Shown piece by piece: positions 54,553 to 64,000 of a DNA stretch of 64,000 nt. Source of the DNA: Chrysaora quinquecirrha (Eukaryota; Cnidaria; Scyphozoa; Semaeostomeae; Pelagiidae); NCBI GenBank assembly GCA_014526335.1, contig JACTAT010000050.1, positions 248,001-312,000 of the forward strand, written 5' to 3'. The position numbers and the translations under genes were made by a program. The first letter of the stretch is position 1. Every line of letters begins with the position of its first letter. The notes under the pieces were generated by a model. The model was not told the DNA's origin and did no database searches. It saw only the letters and a list, made by a program, of their open reading frames with translations.

Positions 54553-54612
54553 AGCCTAATAAGCTACATTAGGCTTATCTAGATAGGCCTAATAAGCTAC
54601 ATTAGGCTAGTA
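54553..54612. repeat. Short direct repeat
   Basis: 'gcctaataagctacattaggct' occurs twice in close succession, each copy itself weakly palindromic (AGCCTAAT/ATTAGGCT). No gene near it. Confidence 0.7.
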
Positions 54613-56414
54613 AGCACAAAGTAGTTGGTAATATGTGCTTATTTATCTTTTGAAGCATCCAGTCATAGAATAACCAACTGAAATAAGTTCAAGCATAGCT
54701 AATTTTTTTGTATTTTTTAATTTTTCAAGTTTTTCTTTATTTTTCCAAACACGGAGTAGTTAATCTGTGCTTGTTTTTTTTTAATTTATTTTTTAAGAAT
54801 CATGGACAGATCGATAAAATATGATCTGTTGTTCTACATTGTGAGTCCACTTTCTTATTCCGGATTTTTTCCAGTTAACCATTCCTACGATGCCAGGTGT
54901 CTCCTTACTTTGCTATGCATATCGGAATCATCGACCATTAATGAAAATTTATTGCTGAAGTGAACGGGTTCCCACGCTAACAAGTTTTTAACCTGTCAAG
55001 ACAATCTCACTTTCCATTTTCAACAGAACAGGCGACATTGCAAAGTGGTTGTTAGCCCCTTCATTATTGCCATTTGCAATTACAATGAACCCCTTTACAT
55101 TTTCCTGTGATTAGTTTATCTGATTTTTCCCGAATAGGTTTTTATGAACAAACAACGAAAATAGATCTGTAATATTGGATTCCCTCGCACAAGGGATATG
55201 TTTATGATTATCTTGGAAACTTTTTTGCTGCCTAGTTTGGGATAGACCCAACAACCCGACGAACTCACATCATACGACCATCAACCGTGCGACCATACAA
55301 CCCGGCTTCTGGTGTTGATTCTTTATTCTACTAAATGCAAAGCACGTTCCTATATAAGATGTGAACACGATTTCTGCTTTTACGATTTTTTTCCGGGGCA
55401 GTTTTTTTTTTGGGAGACTTTTCTCCCTGGTTATTGTCCTTATAGGGGCAAAAGCATTTTCTTTGTAGCAAGTACAAACTTCTAGTATTATTTTCTTCAT
55501 TTTTCCCCCTACAACCTTATTACGCATTTGTTTTGATGTTGTAATAATTTGTTGTGTCATACTTTGGGATGACGAAAAGAAAACAGCCAATGTAACCGAA
55601 TCAGGGAATGGTAGTTTAAAGGAATTTTCGGCGGTGAATACCCCCAAATCGCCCTGGCCTCTACGGACACAGATTTGCTGCACTAGGACTGTGAGAAGTT
55701 GAGTTGAGTGGCGGTACACACAGTTCAAGGATATAAACTGAATATTATTGTTCATCAATGCTGCTGAATTTCTTATACTTTGCCATACCGTATTTACCGT
55801 ATTTTTACCGTTAACTTGATTGAGCACCCTAGCACTCTTTACATTTTCAGAACTTCAAATGCAGCGCTCTTTAAATGGAATCTGTCACTTGTGAATTATA
55901 ACGAGAGGTTTTAGTAATGACCATACATTTAGCTAAAAGCGTTGTAATATAAGAAAATAAATACCCCAGGAAGATTTAAAATTTGTGGTTGTTTCATGTT
56001 ACGATCTTCAACAGTTCAGACTGTGTTTTGAATAAGCTATGCGTTTGCAAATAATAGGTGAAGCGCTCATTCGGGGGCGCCGAGTTTGAAAACGATTTCA
56101 TCGTTTATTGCTCTGTGTGAAACATACCTGTAACGGTTATTGCGTCAGCAGACATGGTCAACAGCAAAAATTATTGCATAGTACGAAAATTTTTATTCTC
56201 CTTCAACCCTTCAAGGCAATTCGATGTCTGATTAATTGAGAACAATACCAGGAATGATCTTTGTAAGCTCATGTCACCCCACTGAGGTAAGCGTCGTTGG
56301 TAAAGAAGCTTGTCGTCATTGAAGAACCATTTCTTAAAAGTTCATAGAGGAGAAAGTGGTGGTATTACCGGCGTTACATCGATTGATCAGATTGTCAAAG
56401 TCACTGCAGTAGCC
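54613..56414. other. No supported gene
   Basis: A - strand frame at 55270-55827 is open for 185 codons but has mixed composition, no domain and no plausible start context; it may be chance or a decayed exon. The rest is AT-rich non-coding. Confidence 0.35.
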
Positions 56415-56739
56415 ATGACAGAAAATCTCGTGGAAATTATAGGCATGTATAGCAGAGCACTGCACTGTCCAACATGGTAAGTAGCTAAACATTTTCTCGG
56501 ATTAGTACATTCAAGAAGGTCAAGATGGTGGGGGGTCAACAAAACAGTTAACCTCAAAAAATTTTACTGAATAACAGTTAAAACTTAAAAAATTAGCCGA
56601 TAAACAGCTAACAGTTGAATTATTTGCGCTGCAGGTAGTGATGCCACGGGACCAAAAACCAATCATTTACGAAAGGAAAATGACTTGGTTTTACAAAATC
56701 CTGCGACATTTTTTTATTTTAAAGCTTGCTGTTTAACTT

Positions 56740-57110
56740 TTTCACGATTTCGTCCACCGATGTATGATGATAGTCACGATCGTGACTATAGTGGTGATAA
56801 ATTACCTTCATATTGATGATAATGGTGATTATGATTATTATTATGATGATGATAATGATAATCATGATCATGATTCGGATCATCATGATCATAGTGATGA
56901 CAATGATTGCTTGATTGATTGACGAAAATGATGATGATGACGAAAACGATGAAGTTGAGGATAGTTATGATGATTATGATGGTGGCAGTGTTGACGATGA
57001 TGATACTATTGGTGAAGATGATAGTGATGATGATAATCATAAGTATGATTATGATTTTACCATTATTGACGATAATTGTGACGATAATGAAGAAGGAAAT
57101 GATGAAACAT
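56740..57110. repeat. GAT/ATC-rich microsatellite in the first intron
   Basis: Imperfect (GAT)n, (ATC)n and (TGATTA)n tracts, changing direction near 56900, fill the intron between exons 1 and 2 of the TRAF-like gene. Asp- or Met-rich frames at 56915-57143 are repeat products. Confidence 0.85.
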
Positions 57111-57818
57111 GTTTTGGAAATCTTAAACCTATATAAAAATTAATATAGCAGCTAACTGTTAAATTTTTGCTTTTATAACACTTAACAGTTGTCTAATAGT
57201 TTGTAATAATTAATAGTTAATAATAATTTGTCTAATAACATTAAACCCCCATATGGACCCTCATTCAACCATTCAACCCCTGGTACGGAATCTTGCCTAT
57301 TATAATTGGATTCCTTATTCCTCAAAACAATCATTGCATATTTTTTCAGCTTGGATATCGATGTGGACCCGCTCACTCTAAACTGCGGGCACTCATTGTG
57401 CTCTCAATGTCACCATAGAATGGTTGCGTCAGCAGACCAATTCAATTGTCCCTGCTGTCGCCAACGCCTGGAAAGGGACAGCATAAGAAGGAATTATCCT
57501 TTACAGCAAGTTATCGATGACTTGGATGCGCGATGTAGGCATTGTGAATTCACACGACATTTCCGACAGGTCCTGGACCATTTGCAAGTGTGCCCCGAGG
57601 CTGTCATAAACTGTACCAACAATGACTGCAGAGAGACATACCCCAGGAGAAACGCTGACAACCACAACAGCTAGTGTCCAATGGCCATCGTCAGTTGTCA
57701 CTTCTGCAGTTGTCAGCTGAGAAGAAGAGAGCTGAACTCTCACCAGACACTCACTTGCATTGGTCAGAACATCCAGTGCCCTTTCGGATGCACAGCTGAT
57801 GATATAACAAGGTCGTAT

Positions 57819-57980
57819 GAAATCCTCAAATCAACGTGCCCTTCTTTCAAACGCCTCCCTCTAGTTAACACCCCCATTAAAAGCAAAAATATCTCATAAA
57901 GACATCCCCCTTTTAAACATCCACTCTTTTCAACCCTTAGAGCTTTAACGCCCTGGGCGTTTATTTGAGAATTTACGGTA
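57819..57980. mobile_element. MITE inserted in the TRAF-like gene
   Basis: It matches 47691-47853: 'aatcctcaaatcaacg...cccttctttcaaa' at the left and 'ggcgtttatttgagaatttacgg' at the right. It starts just after the exon-2 finger region, so it lies in or at the edge of the following intron. Its left terminal bases are eroded. Confidence 0.7.
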
Positions 57981-59603
57981 TTTAACACCAATACGTTGCA
58001 TTACTTGTTACAAAAAATTTGCACCAACTTCCTAGACAAGTTTTCTTACGGTGCAGATTCAAGTCAGTTACATTTTACAGCCCTGTTCTTCTTTATTCGA
58101 ATGCAAGGCAGGCACACAAGACATAGTATGTCAGGAAACTGCTATAGATAATATAACTTCATGGAAATGAGTCCTTAAATTCAAAATCTTTTTTTTCATA
58201 GGTGTAATAACTTACATCATTATTTTTCATGCACATCTCTAATGAGGAAATGTGAAGTTCCTTATTGCAGTTTCTGGGGCAATGTAGCTGAAATTCAACT
58301 TCATCGTAGGAGTAATGCTGCAAACCACGCCAAGCTATTTTTGAAGGAGCTGACCTTTTTGCAAGCCGCAATGTATTCGAACATGCAGGTAGGCAAACTT
58401 ATAATAAGCATCAAGCACCTTAATATTCATTCACATGATCCAAATGTCATCTTCTTTTTTGTGGCTGGTACTTATGACTAGAAATGTGAATGGTCACCTA
58501 TTATTGAGCTGATAAGAATAGGTAATAAACTTTGATACAGCCTCTGATGGTTAACAGCAACAGTTTTTGCAAAGGGGCTCCCATAGATTGTGTAACATTC
58601 TTTAAGAAAGGGTATCATATTTCCTTTCAAGATAACATTGCTAAAACACAATGCTTTCTGCAACTTCACCATTTGGCTGTACCATGCTGCAGAAAATAGT
58701 CATACGGAAGGCTTGATTGACACATGCTTCATATTCCATTGATCATTTCTTCTGCAAATTCCAATTGCTAAGTTCATGGTTTTGCTGCAGTTGTTTCAGC
58801 AGAGCAGACCTTGATGTCCTTTCATGTTTGCTTAACTTCTATTTACTTCCAGGTACCTCAAGTGGAGCAAACATGCATGGTTGATTGTTTGACATGGGTG
58901 GTTAGAAAATTAGATTTGCCAGATGCAAATAAGACTGGTGTCAAATCCCCTGCAATTCCTGCTGCAGGTTATATTTGGACATGCGCACTGACGAAAAGCA
59001 CGGAAGGTGGTTACACATTCTATCTTTGTCACCAGGGCGACAGCAAACTGAATATTAACTTTAAGTGAATATCACAACTTTATATCTCTGTGCAGCATTC
59101 AGTGGTGTGCCTACCAAGAAGTTTGTTTTTTGAATCACGAGTAAATGTGACATAACTCAGACATAAGCAGTAGTAAATGGTAGTCAGACATTCATTGTTG
59201 TCATGATCTTTACCATGTAGCGTATTCACTCTTTTCCCACTAGGCCATATTATTGCCTCTTTGAAGCAAGCATTCAAATCATCCCTCCAAATAGTTTGAG
59301 CTAGCAGATACTATTATTATTATATGCAATTCATCAGAATAGTAACTCTTTTGGAAAGATTGTTAAGTCACACTTCACCATTTCAACAGTTTGTTTCACA
59401 GTCTTACCTTCATTGTTACTTTTCCTCTAGTGCAGTAAAATGTCGACGCTTATATGGTTTTCATTGTGTTGCATACCAACACACATGGCTAACCTCTGCC
59501 CACTGCACTATTTTACGCTGCCAATACATGCCCAGTAGTGAATAGACCAGCATCACCAATAAGAAGCAGTGTGCTTTATTTTCCTGTTTTAGCGGTTTTT
59601 TGT

Positions 59604-59700
59604 CTTTTTTACTGTAATTTATTTCAATTAATTAAGAAACTGTTAAGAAACTTTTAGAACTAAAATTGGGCCAAAAATTAAGAAACTTTTAGAACTAGGC
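59604..59700. repeat. Fragment of the 'aagaaac' MITE family
   Basis: 'ttaagaaactgttaagaaac', 'ttttagaactaaaattgggc' and 'caaaaattaagaaactttta' match 765-830 and the inverse of 17820-17900. It is cut at 59700 by the next MITE. Confidence 0.6.
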
Positions 59701-59877
59701 CGTATTCGGCAAAAAAATGAAATGACGAAATACGAAGAAATGAAATAACGAAAAAAAGAAATCGCGAAATAACGAAATATTTTGCTTTAAATTCTAGTAA
59801 GTGTTTGTTTAGGTAAGAATGGCTCACTATTTCGTTACTTCGATTTTTCGTCATTTCGTTTTTCCGCCGAATACCGT
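59701..59877. mobile_element. Small palindromic MITE, about 176 bp
   Basis: The left end 'CGTATTCGGCAAAAAAATG' and right end 'CGTTTTTCCGCCGAATACCG' are inverted, continued by 'aaatgacgaaat' and 'tttcgtcatttcg'. It has inserted at the edge of the 59604-59700 repeat. No coding capacity. Confidence 0.65.
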
Positions 59878-60219
59878 TAGCCACTAAAAGTAGATAGGTA
59901 AGTGTAGGCCTGGACCCATCAGAATCACGACAACAGACAACAGGTTAGTCTTAAGATTTACGGTATATGGGCCAACAACCTTCAGTTATTGGGTTGCAGA
60001 GGGCACGTCCAGTTCTACAATTTACTAAATACAATAGAGGTTTCCTGTTGTAAGGAAATACAAATACTACATATATTGAAATAAATAGAACACATATGAC
60101 AATACATTTAAAAAGCCTTAAAGCACACGTTCAAGATACGTTTTCAATTTGAAATAAGTTAGACGATTGAGATTGGAATCTACCTCATGATTGGTGCTTG
60201 CAGAAACTATTTCTGTGAC

Positions 60220-62807
60220 TCATATAAGATGTGCATGCAAAAGATTGATGGAAGAGACCGGGATATTTTCGTCATCATCTTCAAATTCAACGGTTGCAAC
60301 ATTGCCAGCCACACCATATGTCAGCTCCACATCAGCTGGATCTCCTCTGGTTAATATGTTGTTTGCTTCTGGCAACTCACTCCTGGCATTCATTAATGTA
60401 CCTGCAACATACAGCTGGTTTGGCGTTTTTTGATGCTCAGTAGCTAAGCTGTGATTACTCCATTGCAATGTAAATGTGCAGAGACGCCTGTTTAAACTTG
60501 GAATGAAACACTTCCTAGCACAGAACATGTCAATTGCATTATCTTTGTCATATTCCCTGCAAGAAACTAGCTCCTCATATAAATCTATGAAGAGCTGGGT
60601 AACACAGTGTCGTACGTCAACCCAGAGGCGCTCAATTCTCTGATTGTGCACAGAAGATCCAACAAGATGCGCATTATTAATAGCGGGTCTACTCCTAACC
60701 ATCAACTCAACAACCCTTGCCTTTTCACCACCTTTGTCTGTTCGAATGCGAGTTGGCCATCCATATTCACGCACAGCTAACATGAAGCAGTTCTGCACTG
60801 TTGATGCCAGCTTGTTGTCTGCTGCGTAAAGATGTAAAATCTTTCTAGAGTACCCATCTATGGCTCCATGTATTACAATTCCAAATTTCCTAAATTAGTA
60901 GAAACAAGGATATTAAAAGACCTGGCAAAGAATGCTATATGCAGCTGTATAATTGTTTTGTCATGACTGTTATGGTAGTTTATTGTTTCGTTGTAGAATC
61001 AGATTGTTTGATTGTGAAATCAGATAATCTAAAGATGAATATGATTTCATACTTAGTCAGTTTCAAATTGCTGTCTAGGTGCCATAAGGAATTGGGCGCA
61101 GCAACTTTGTAGACACGTCGATGAATGCCAGCTCTGACATTAGCGTTGATAAGGACCTCATCTAATCGCATCATTGACTCCCGTACCCTGTTATGCGGCA
61201 CCCATAACCCTTGCCTTCGCAATTCAGCTTGAATCATATTTATGCCACAAAGAGGCTGTCGACATACTGCAACATCTACGTGGTTATCTAGCTCAGCATC
61301 GGTTATACTAGTTTTCTCTCTTTCCGATAGTAAGCCAAAATAATCTTTTCTTCTTTTGATTGTTGCCACACTTACTCCTAAGGAAACAGAAATGGAGAAA
61401 TTCAAGTTTGTTACAAACCACTTTACTAGAATAACGTTGCTATTGCAATTTGTCCTTATATCTCATCGTATTTACCTTATAGAAAGGAATTCATTTCTAT
61501 GCAATCTCTGAACAAATAAGAAATGACACCAATCTGCCCCTATTGACAAAGAGAGGATCAGATTGAAACAAACTGTCCAGACGAATGTGGCAAGGCTCTC
61601 CGGAGTACACTGATAAGTCAACTCTTACTAATAGAATGTTGCTGCATTACTTATCATATACGGCGAGGATTATGTACTTAATTTTGTAAATTTCTTACAT
61701 TTTGGTGAAAACTCATCACAAATCTTACAATTTTTGGTAATCCTATGAGTTCTATAAACCTGTAAAATCTTATGTTGTAGCTACTGTGCATCTGCACAAG
61801 CTTTGGTTCGCCTGTACAACACTATGATTTACAACGACTGAAGAGGAAGTGCGTTTGTTCTTTAAAGACGCTTCTGTTTTATGCTATAAAGTTTAACGAC
61901 TTGTAAAAGCGTGATAAAGCACCCGGGGTGCTCATTTACAAATCTGTTGCAAACAGGAGCAATTATTGAAAAATCTATGAATAGATTAACATGCTGATGA
62001 CAGAAGAGTTTGCAGCAAAAGGTTGAAGGTATATCTTCATCCCTACCATCAAGAGTTTGCAAATATACTATCAAAAGAGTGTCTTGGAACAACCTATTGG
62101 GCAGCTCGATGCAAAGGGGTGCCTTTTCGAGGGAGGGCGCTTATTCAAGGAAAGACGGTACAATAAAAAATACAACCATGTGTAAATTAATTGTGATAGG
62201 AGTTCTACCAAAAGCAAGTTTCTATGTATCTAGAAAAATTTGCAAAAATCCAAAATTAGTCTTGGCAAATTTCAATGCATCTGATTAATCTGAAGACAAA
62301 AGTCAAGAAGGATTTAACAATAACATCAATCTCCCACGTCATTTTTATTACCAGTGACCTATCACGACAATACAAGTCATTCTTACCGAAAAGCTGCGCT
62401 ATTGTAGCCAATGAATATCCGAGTTGTAACATGGATTCCAGTTGATCTAGCTTGATGTTCTTTTTCGGTCTACCTTGTGCTCCAGTGAAAACTTCGTCGG
62501 CAATAACTCTATTTTCCCTTTCCTTCACAGCTATGACATCATCTATTGAATTACATAAGGCTACTAGTTTCATTTCAGATTCCTTGATTTTCTCGATTAG
62601 GTGAAGCTTGTCTTCATATTCAGATTGACTGGCATGTTGTTCAAGCATAATCGCATTTAGGTATCGCAGAGCATTGCTTGAAGCGTACAGTCTTGCCCCC
62701 ATATGTTCTAGTTCTGGAACAGTAGGTTTATTTTGCTGACGTAACAGTGATTGGGCTTCTTTGCGTACTTGCTTTATCTTCTTTATAGTACTCCCTATGT
62801 CATCCAT
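60220..62807 (-). CDS. Integrase-core (rve-type) protein, three exons, intact
   Basis: Exons 62807-62387, 61377-61053 and 60889-60220 join in phase (phase 1, then phase 2) to 471 residues with GTAAG and GTATG donors. Residues 1-100 are helical; 'GRPKKNIKLDQLESML' and 'LGYSLATIAQLFGVSVATIK' form a helix-turn-helix. After 'GINMIQAELRRQGLWVPHNR' comes the integrase core: 'LWHLDSNLKL' (first Asp), 'VIHGAIDGYSR', 'RIRTDKGGEK' (second Asp) and 'SVHNQRIERLW' (Glu). All three catalytic residues are present. The C-terminus is acidic. This protein type is widespread in metazoans and usually of unclear mobility. No stop or shift interrupts it, unlike most neighbours. It lies inside the region bounded by the 420-bp inverted copies. 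Confidence 0.8.
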
Positions 62808-62995
62808 AGTGAATCATTTACGACTAGAGCACAACAACTGTTTTATATTGTATAAATAGCAGGTAAGATTTAGTTCTAAATTTAATAAATTTTGGAATTG
62901 GGAAGGAGCTGCAAGGCTGCTGTTTGACAGACCCCATCTGGTTGCTATTCATTGAGTGGTGATAATAGAGGATCGTTCGTAGGGGTGTTTTCAAA

Positions 62996-63433
62996 TCAAG
63001 GGTGTTTATTAGAGGAATACTGTATCAAGACATTTTGATAAGCTTGAGCTATGCACAATGGAACTGTGGGATCGAGAACTAAGCTACTGTGATTCTGCAT
63101 GATTGTGGATATGTACATCCCCACATCCCTTTGGATTGGCGCCCCTGACTGCATTCTCATAGTCCTCTTCTGGTAGATGAAGATCGTTACAATATGTTTA
63201 CCGTGGACTGCGTAATAATTACGATTTGCACAAATCAAATTCGTATCTTCTTTGAAATCTATGTACAAACAATCGCCATCATAATCGCTCCAAAACCAAG
63301 ATGATGATGATACAATAACGCCCCTGCTTATTATAAAAAAAAACAAGCGAATTATATTGCTTCAAAGTCGTACTGTAATTACAACAGTAAGAGATAAGGA
63401 GAAGCAGGAGCCAGAAAATAAAATGCATCCAGT
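62996..63433 (-). pseudogene. Small secreted-protein gene, one frameshift
   Basis: The - strand opens at 63425 with MHFIFWLLLLLISYCCNYST, a signal peptide, then changes frame in the A-run near 63345. The second part (63346-62996) reads 'RGVIVSSSSWFWSDYDGDCL', 'NLICANRNYYAVHGKH' and 'QSGAPIQRDVGMYISTI', ending at 62996. About 145 residues, with two or three cysteines after the signal. No family recognised. The truncated copy at 53403-53606 keeps the frame through the A-run, which suggests the shift here is a simple indel. Confidence 0.45.
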
Positions 63434-63704
63434 TTAGTAGATATTGTATGTCGAATGAAGTAAACACTAAATCTCATTCATCCAAATGTTATGCAAAATT
63501 TTTAAGGATTGACTGATGCCTAATTATGTAACTATTTTTATTTCTTTATTGGTGAATCGTTATCTTTATTAGTTTCTTTTTATTTACAGTACATAGTACA
63601 TAAGCCTTAGTAACACGCATGTCCGCATTAGTTATTAGTTATTATTAGTTAGAAATATATTAAGCGCGAATAGTTCAACTAATAAGTTTACTCCCTTAAA
63701 GCGT
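63281..63704 (-). repeat. Right copy of the 420-bp inverted duplication
   Basis: Inverse of 53131-53550. Its outer end reads GTTTACTCCCTTAA, so TTAA directly adjoins GGGAGTAAAC, compatible with a TTAA-targeting element. The other copy has TGTAA at that place. Confidence 0.85.
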
Positions 63705-64000
63705 GCATACTGCATACAAAAGGGATCCTTGTCAAGTCAAGTACGGGCTGTTGTTAAGAAACCTAAATTCCCACGACCCAATCAAATAACAGATTGGAAA
63801 ATACTGTGCTGTGATTGGTGTCTAGAAAAGTCTGATTTTTGTACAGGTTTTTGTTATAAAATAAATAAGCAGACTAGCTTTGGACTCAAAATGTAAGTCC
63901 CACGACTTCACTCTATGTTGTTGTTGTTTTTTTTTACAATCACTGGGTGTGGGACTTGTGTCCTTACAGTTCTGAAACTGGCAAGGGGTGTTAAAAAATT
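63705..64000. other. No gene seen
   Basis: Short non-coding end of the window. 'ttaagaaacc' at about 63756 recalls the 'aagaaac' MITE family but is too short to call. Confidence 0.35.

Larger units (their letters stand above)
56415..59068 (+). pseudogene. TRAF-like RING E3 ubiquitin ligase gene, with a nonsense codon
   Basis: Exon 1 (56415-56476) encodes MTENLVEIIGMYSRALHCPT and ends at GTAAGT. Exon 2 (from 57350, 'tttcag' acceptor) joins in phase to complete a C3HC4 RING: 'CPTCLDIDVDPLTLNCGHSL' then 'CPCC'. TRAF-type zinc fingers follow ('ARCRHCEF', 'HLQVCPEAVINC'). An in-frame TAG at 57672-57674 interrupts them, and the same frame continues ('VSCHFCSCQLRRRELNSH', 'CPFGCTADDITRS'). A MITE begins at about 57819. 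Exon 3 (58202-58388) continues the finger region ('AEIQLHRRSNAANHAKLF'). Exon 4 (58856-59063 or so) resembles the start of a MATH domain ('TWVVRKLDLPDANKTGVKS', 'AGYIWTCAL'). Such proteins transfer ubiquitin in immune or apoptosis signalling. The TAG may be a null allele, an error or true decay. Confidence 0.65.

Noticed and set aside
55270..55827. 185-codon - strand frame
   Set aside because: No domain, no splice or start context, and uneven composition; probably chance.
56915..57143. Asp-rich and Met-rich + frames
   Set aside because: Both come from the same GAT microsatellite in an intron.

Overview
The window is animal (metazoan) DNA, AT-rich, with split genes, long non-coding stretches and a very high load of mobile and virus-derived DNA. 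A cnidarian is the best guess: the mix of Kolobok, piggyBac, copia and 2A-bearing LINE elements, F54H12.2-type capsid genes, P2X7-tail genes and TRAF-like RING genes is familiar from corals, anemones and Hydra. No marker gene fixes the species. No rRNA, tRNA or CRISPR was seen.

Layout. 0-6.2 kb: a decayed MITE, a minisatellite, and a 1.9-kb element with 131-bp terminal inverted repeats around a broken HIRAN-domain gene. 6.7-8.2 kb: a dead piggyBac transposase. 8.7-34.8 kb: a broken-up virus-like block of Polinton/adintovirus type. On the + strand (8.7-11.6 kb) lie a hexon-type major capsid gene, an adenain-like protease and two small basic virion-type genes. On the - strand (18.4-34.7 kb, with a few divergent genes) lie a zinc-finger/PolB-N-terminus-like gene, about a dozen unrecognised genes (several spliced), and a packaging ATPase. 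The block is split by a LINE (13.1-16.6 kb, with a 2A peptide), a MITE (17.8 kb) and a Ty1/copia element with two LTRs (18.8-23.3 kb). Without these it is near 18 kb, the usual Polinton size.

35-45 kb: satellites, microsatellites, a LINE tail and a second, separate capsid locus (41.4-43.1 kb, - strand). 45.55-51.43 kb: a complete Kolobok-type transposon with 13-bp inverted repeats and TTAA flanks. It holds a nine-exon THAP/DDE transposase and, tail to tail with it, an intact three-exon P2X7-tail gene. 51.8-63.7 kb: an unidentified exon, several MITEs, a TRAF-like RING gene with a nonsense codon, and an intact three-exon integrase-core gene of 471 residues. The last two lie between inverted copies of a 420-bp sequence.

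The most striking pattern is in the virus-like block. Six gene starts carry a PBX-MEIS-type homeodomain site (TGATTGACAG or close variants, often in a TGACAnnTGTCA palindrome) about 60-120 bp upstream, usually with a TATA-like box between. Two of these sites sit between divergent genes. In the same block and in the capsid cluster, stop and start codons of neighbouring genes overlap (ATGA, TAATG). Many genes are broken by one-base shifts in A-runs. That could be real decay or unpolished sequence, so 'broken' should be read with that caveat.
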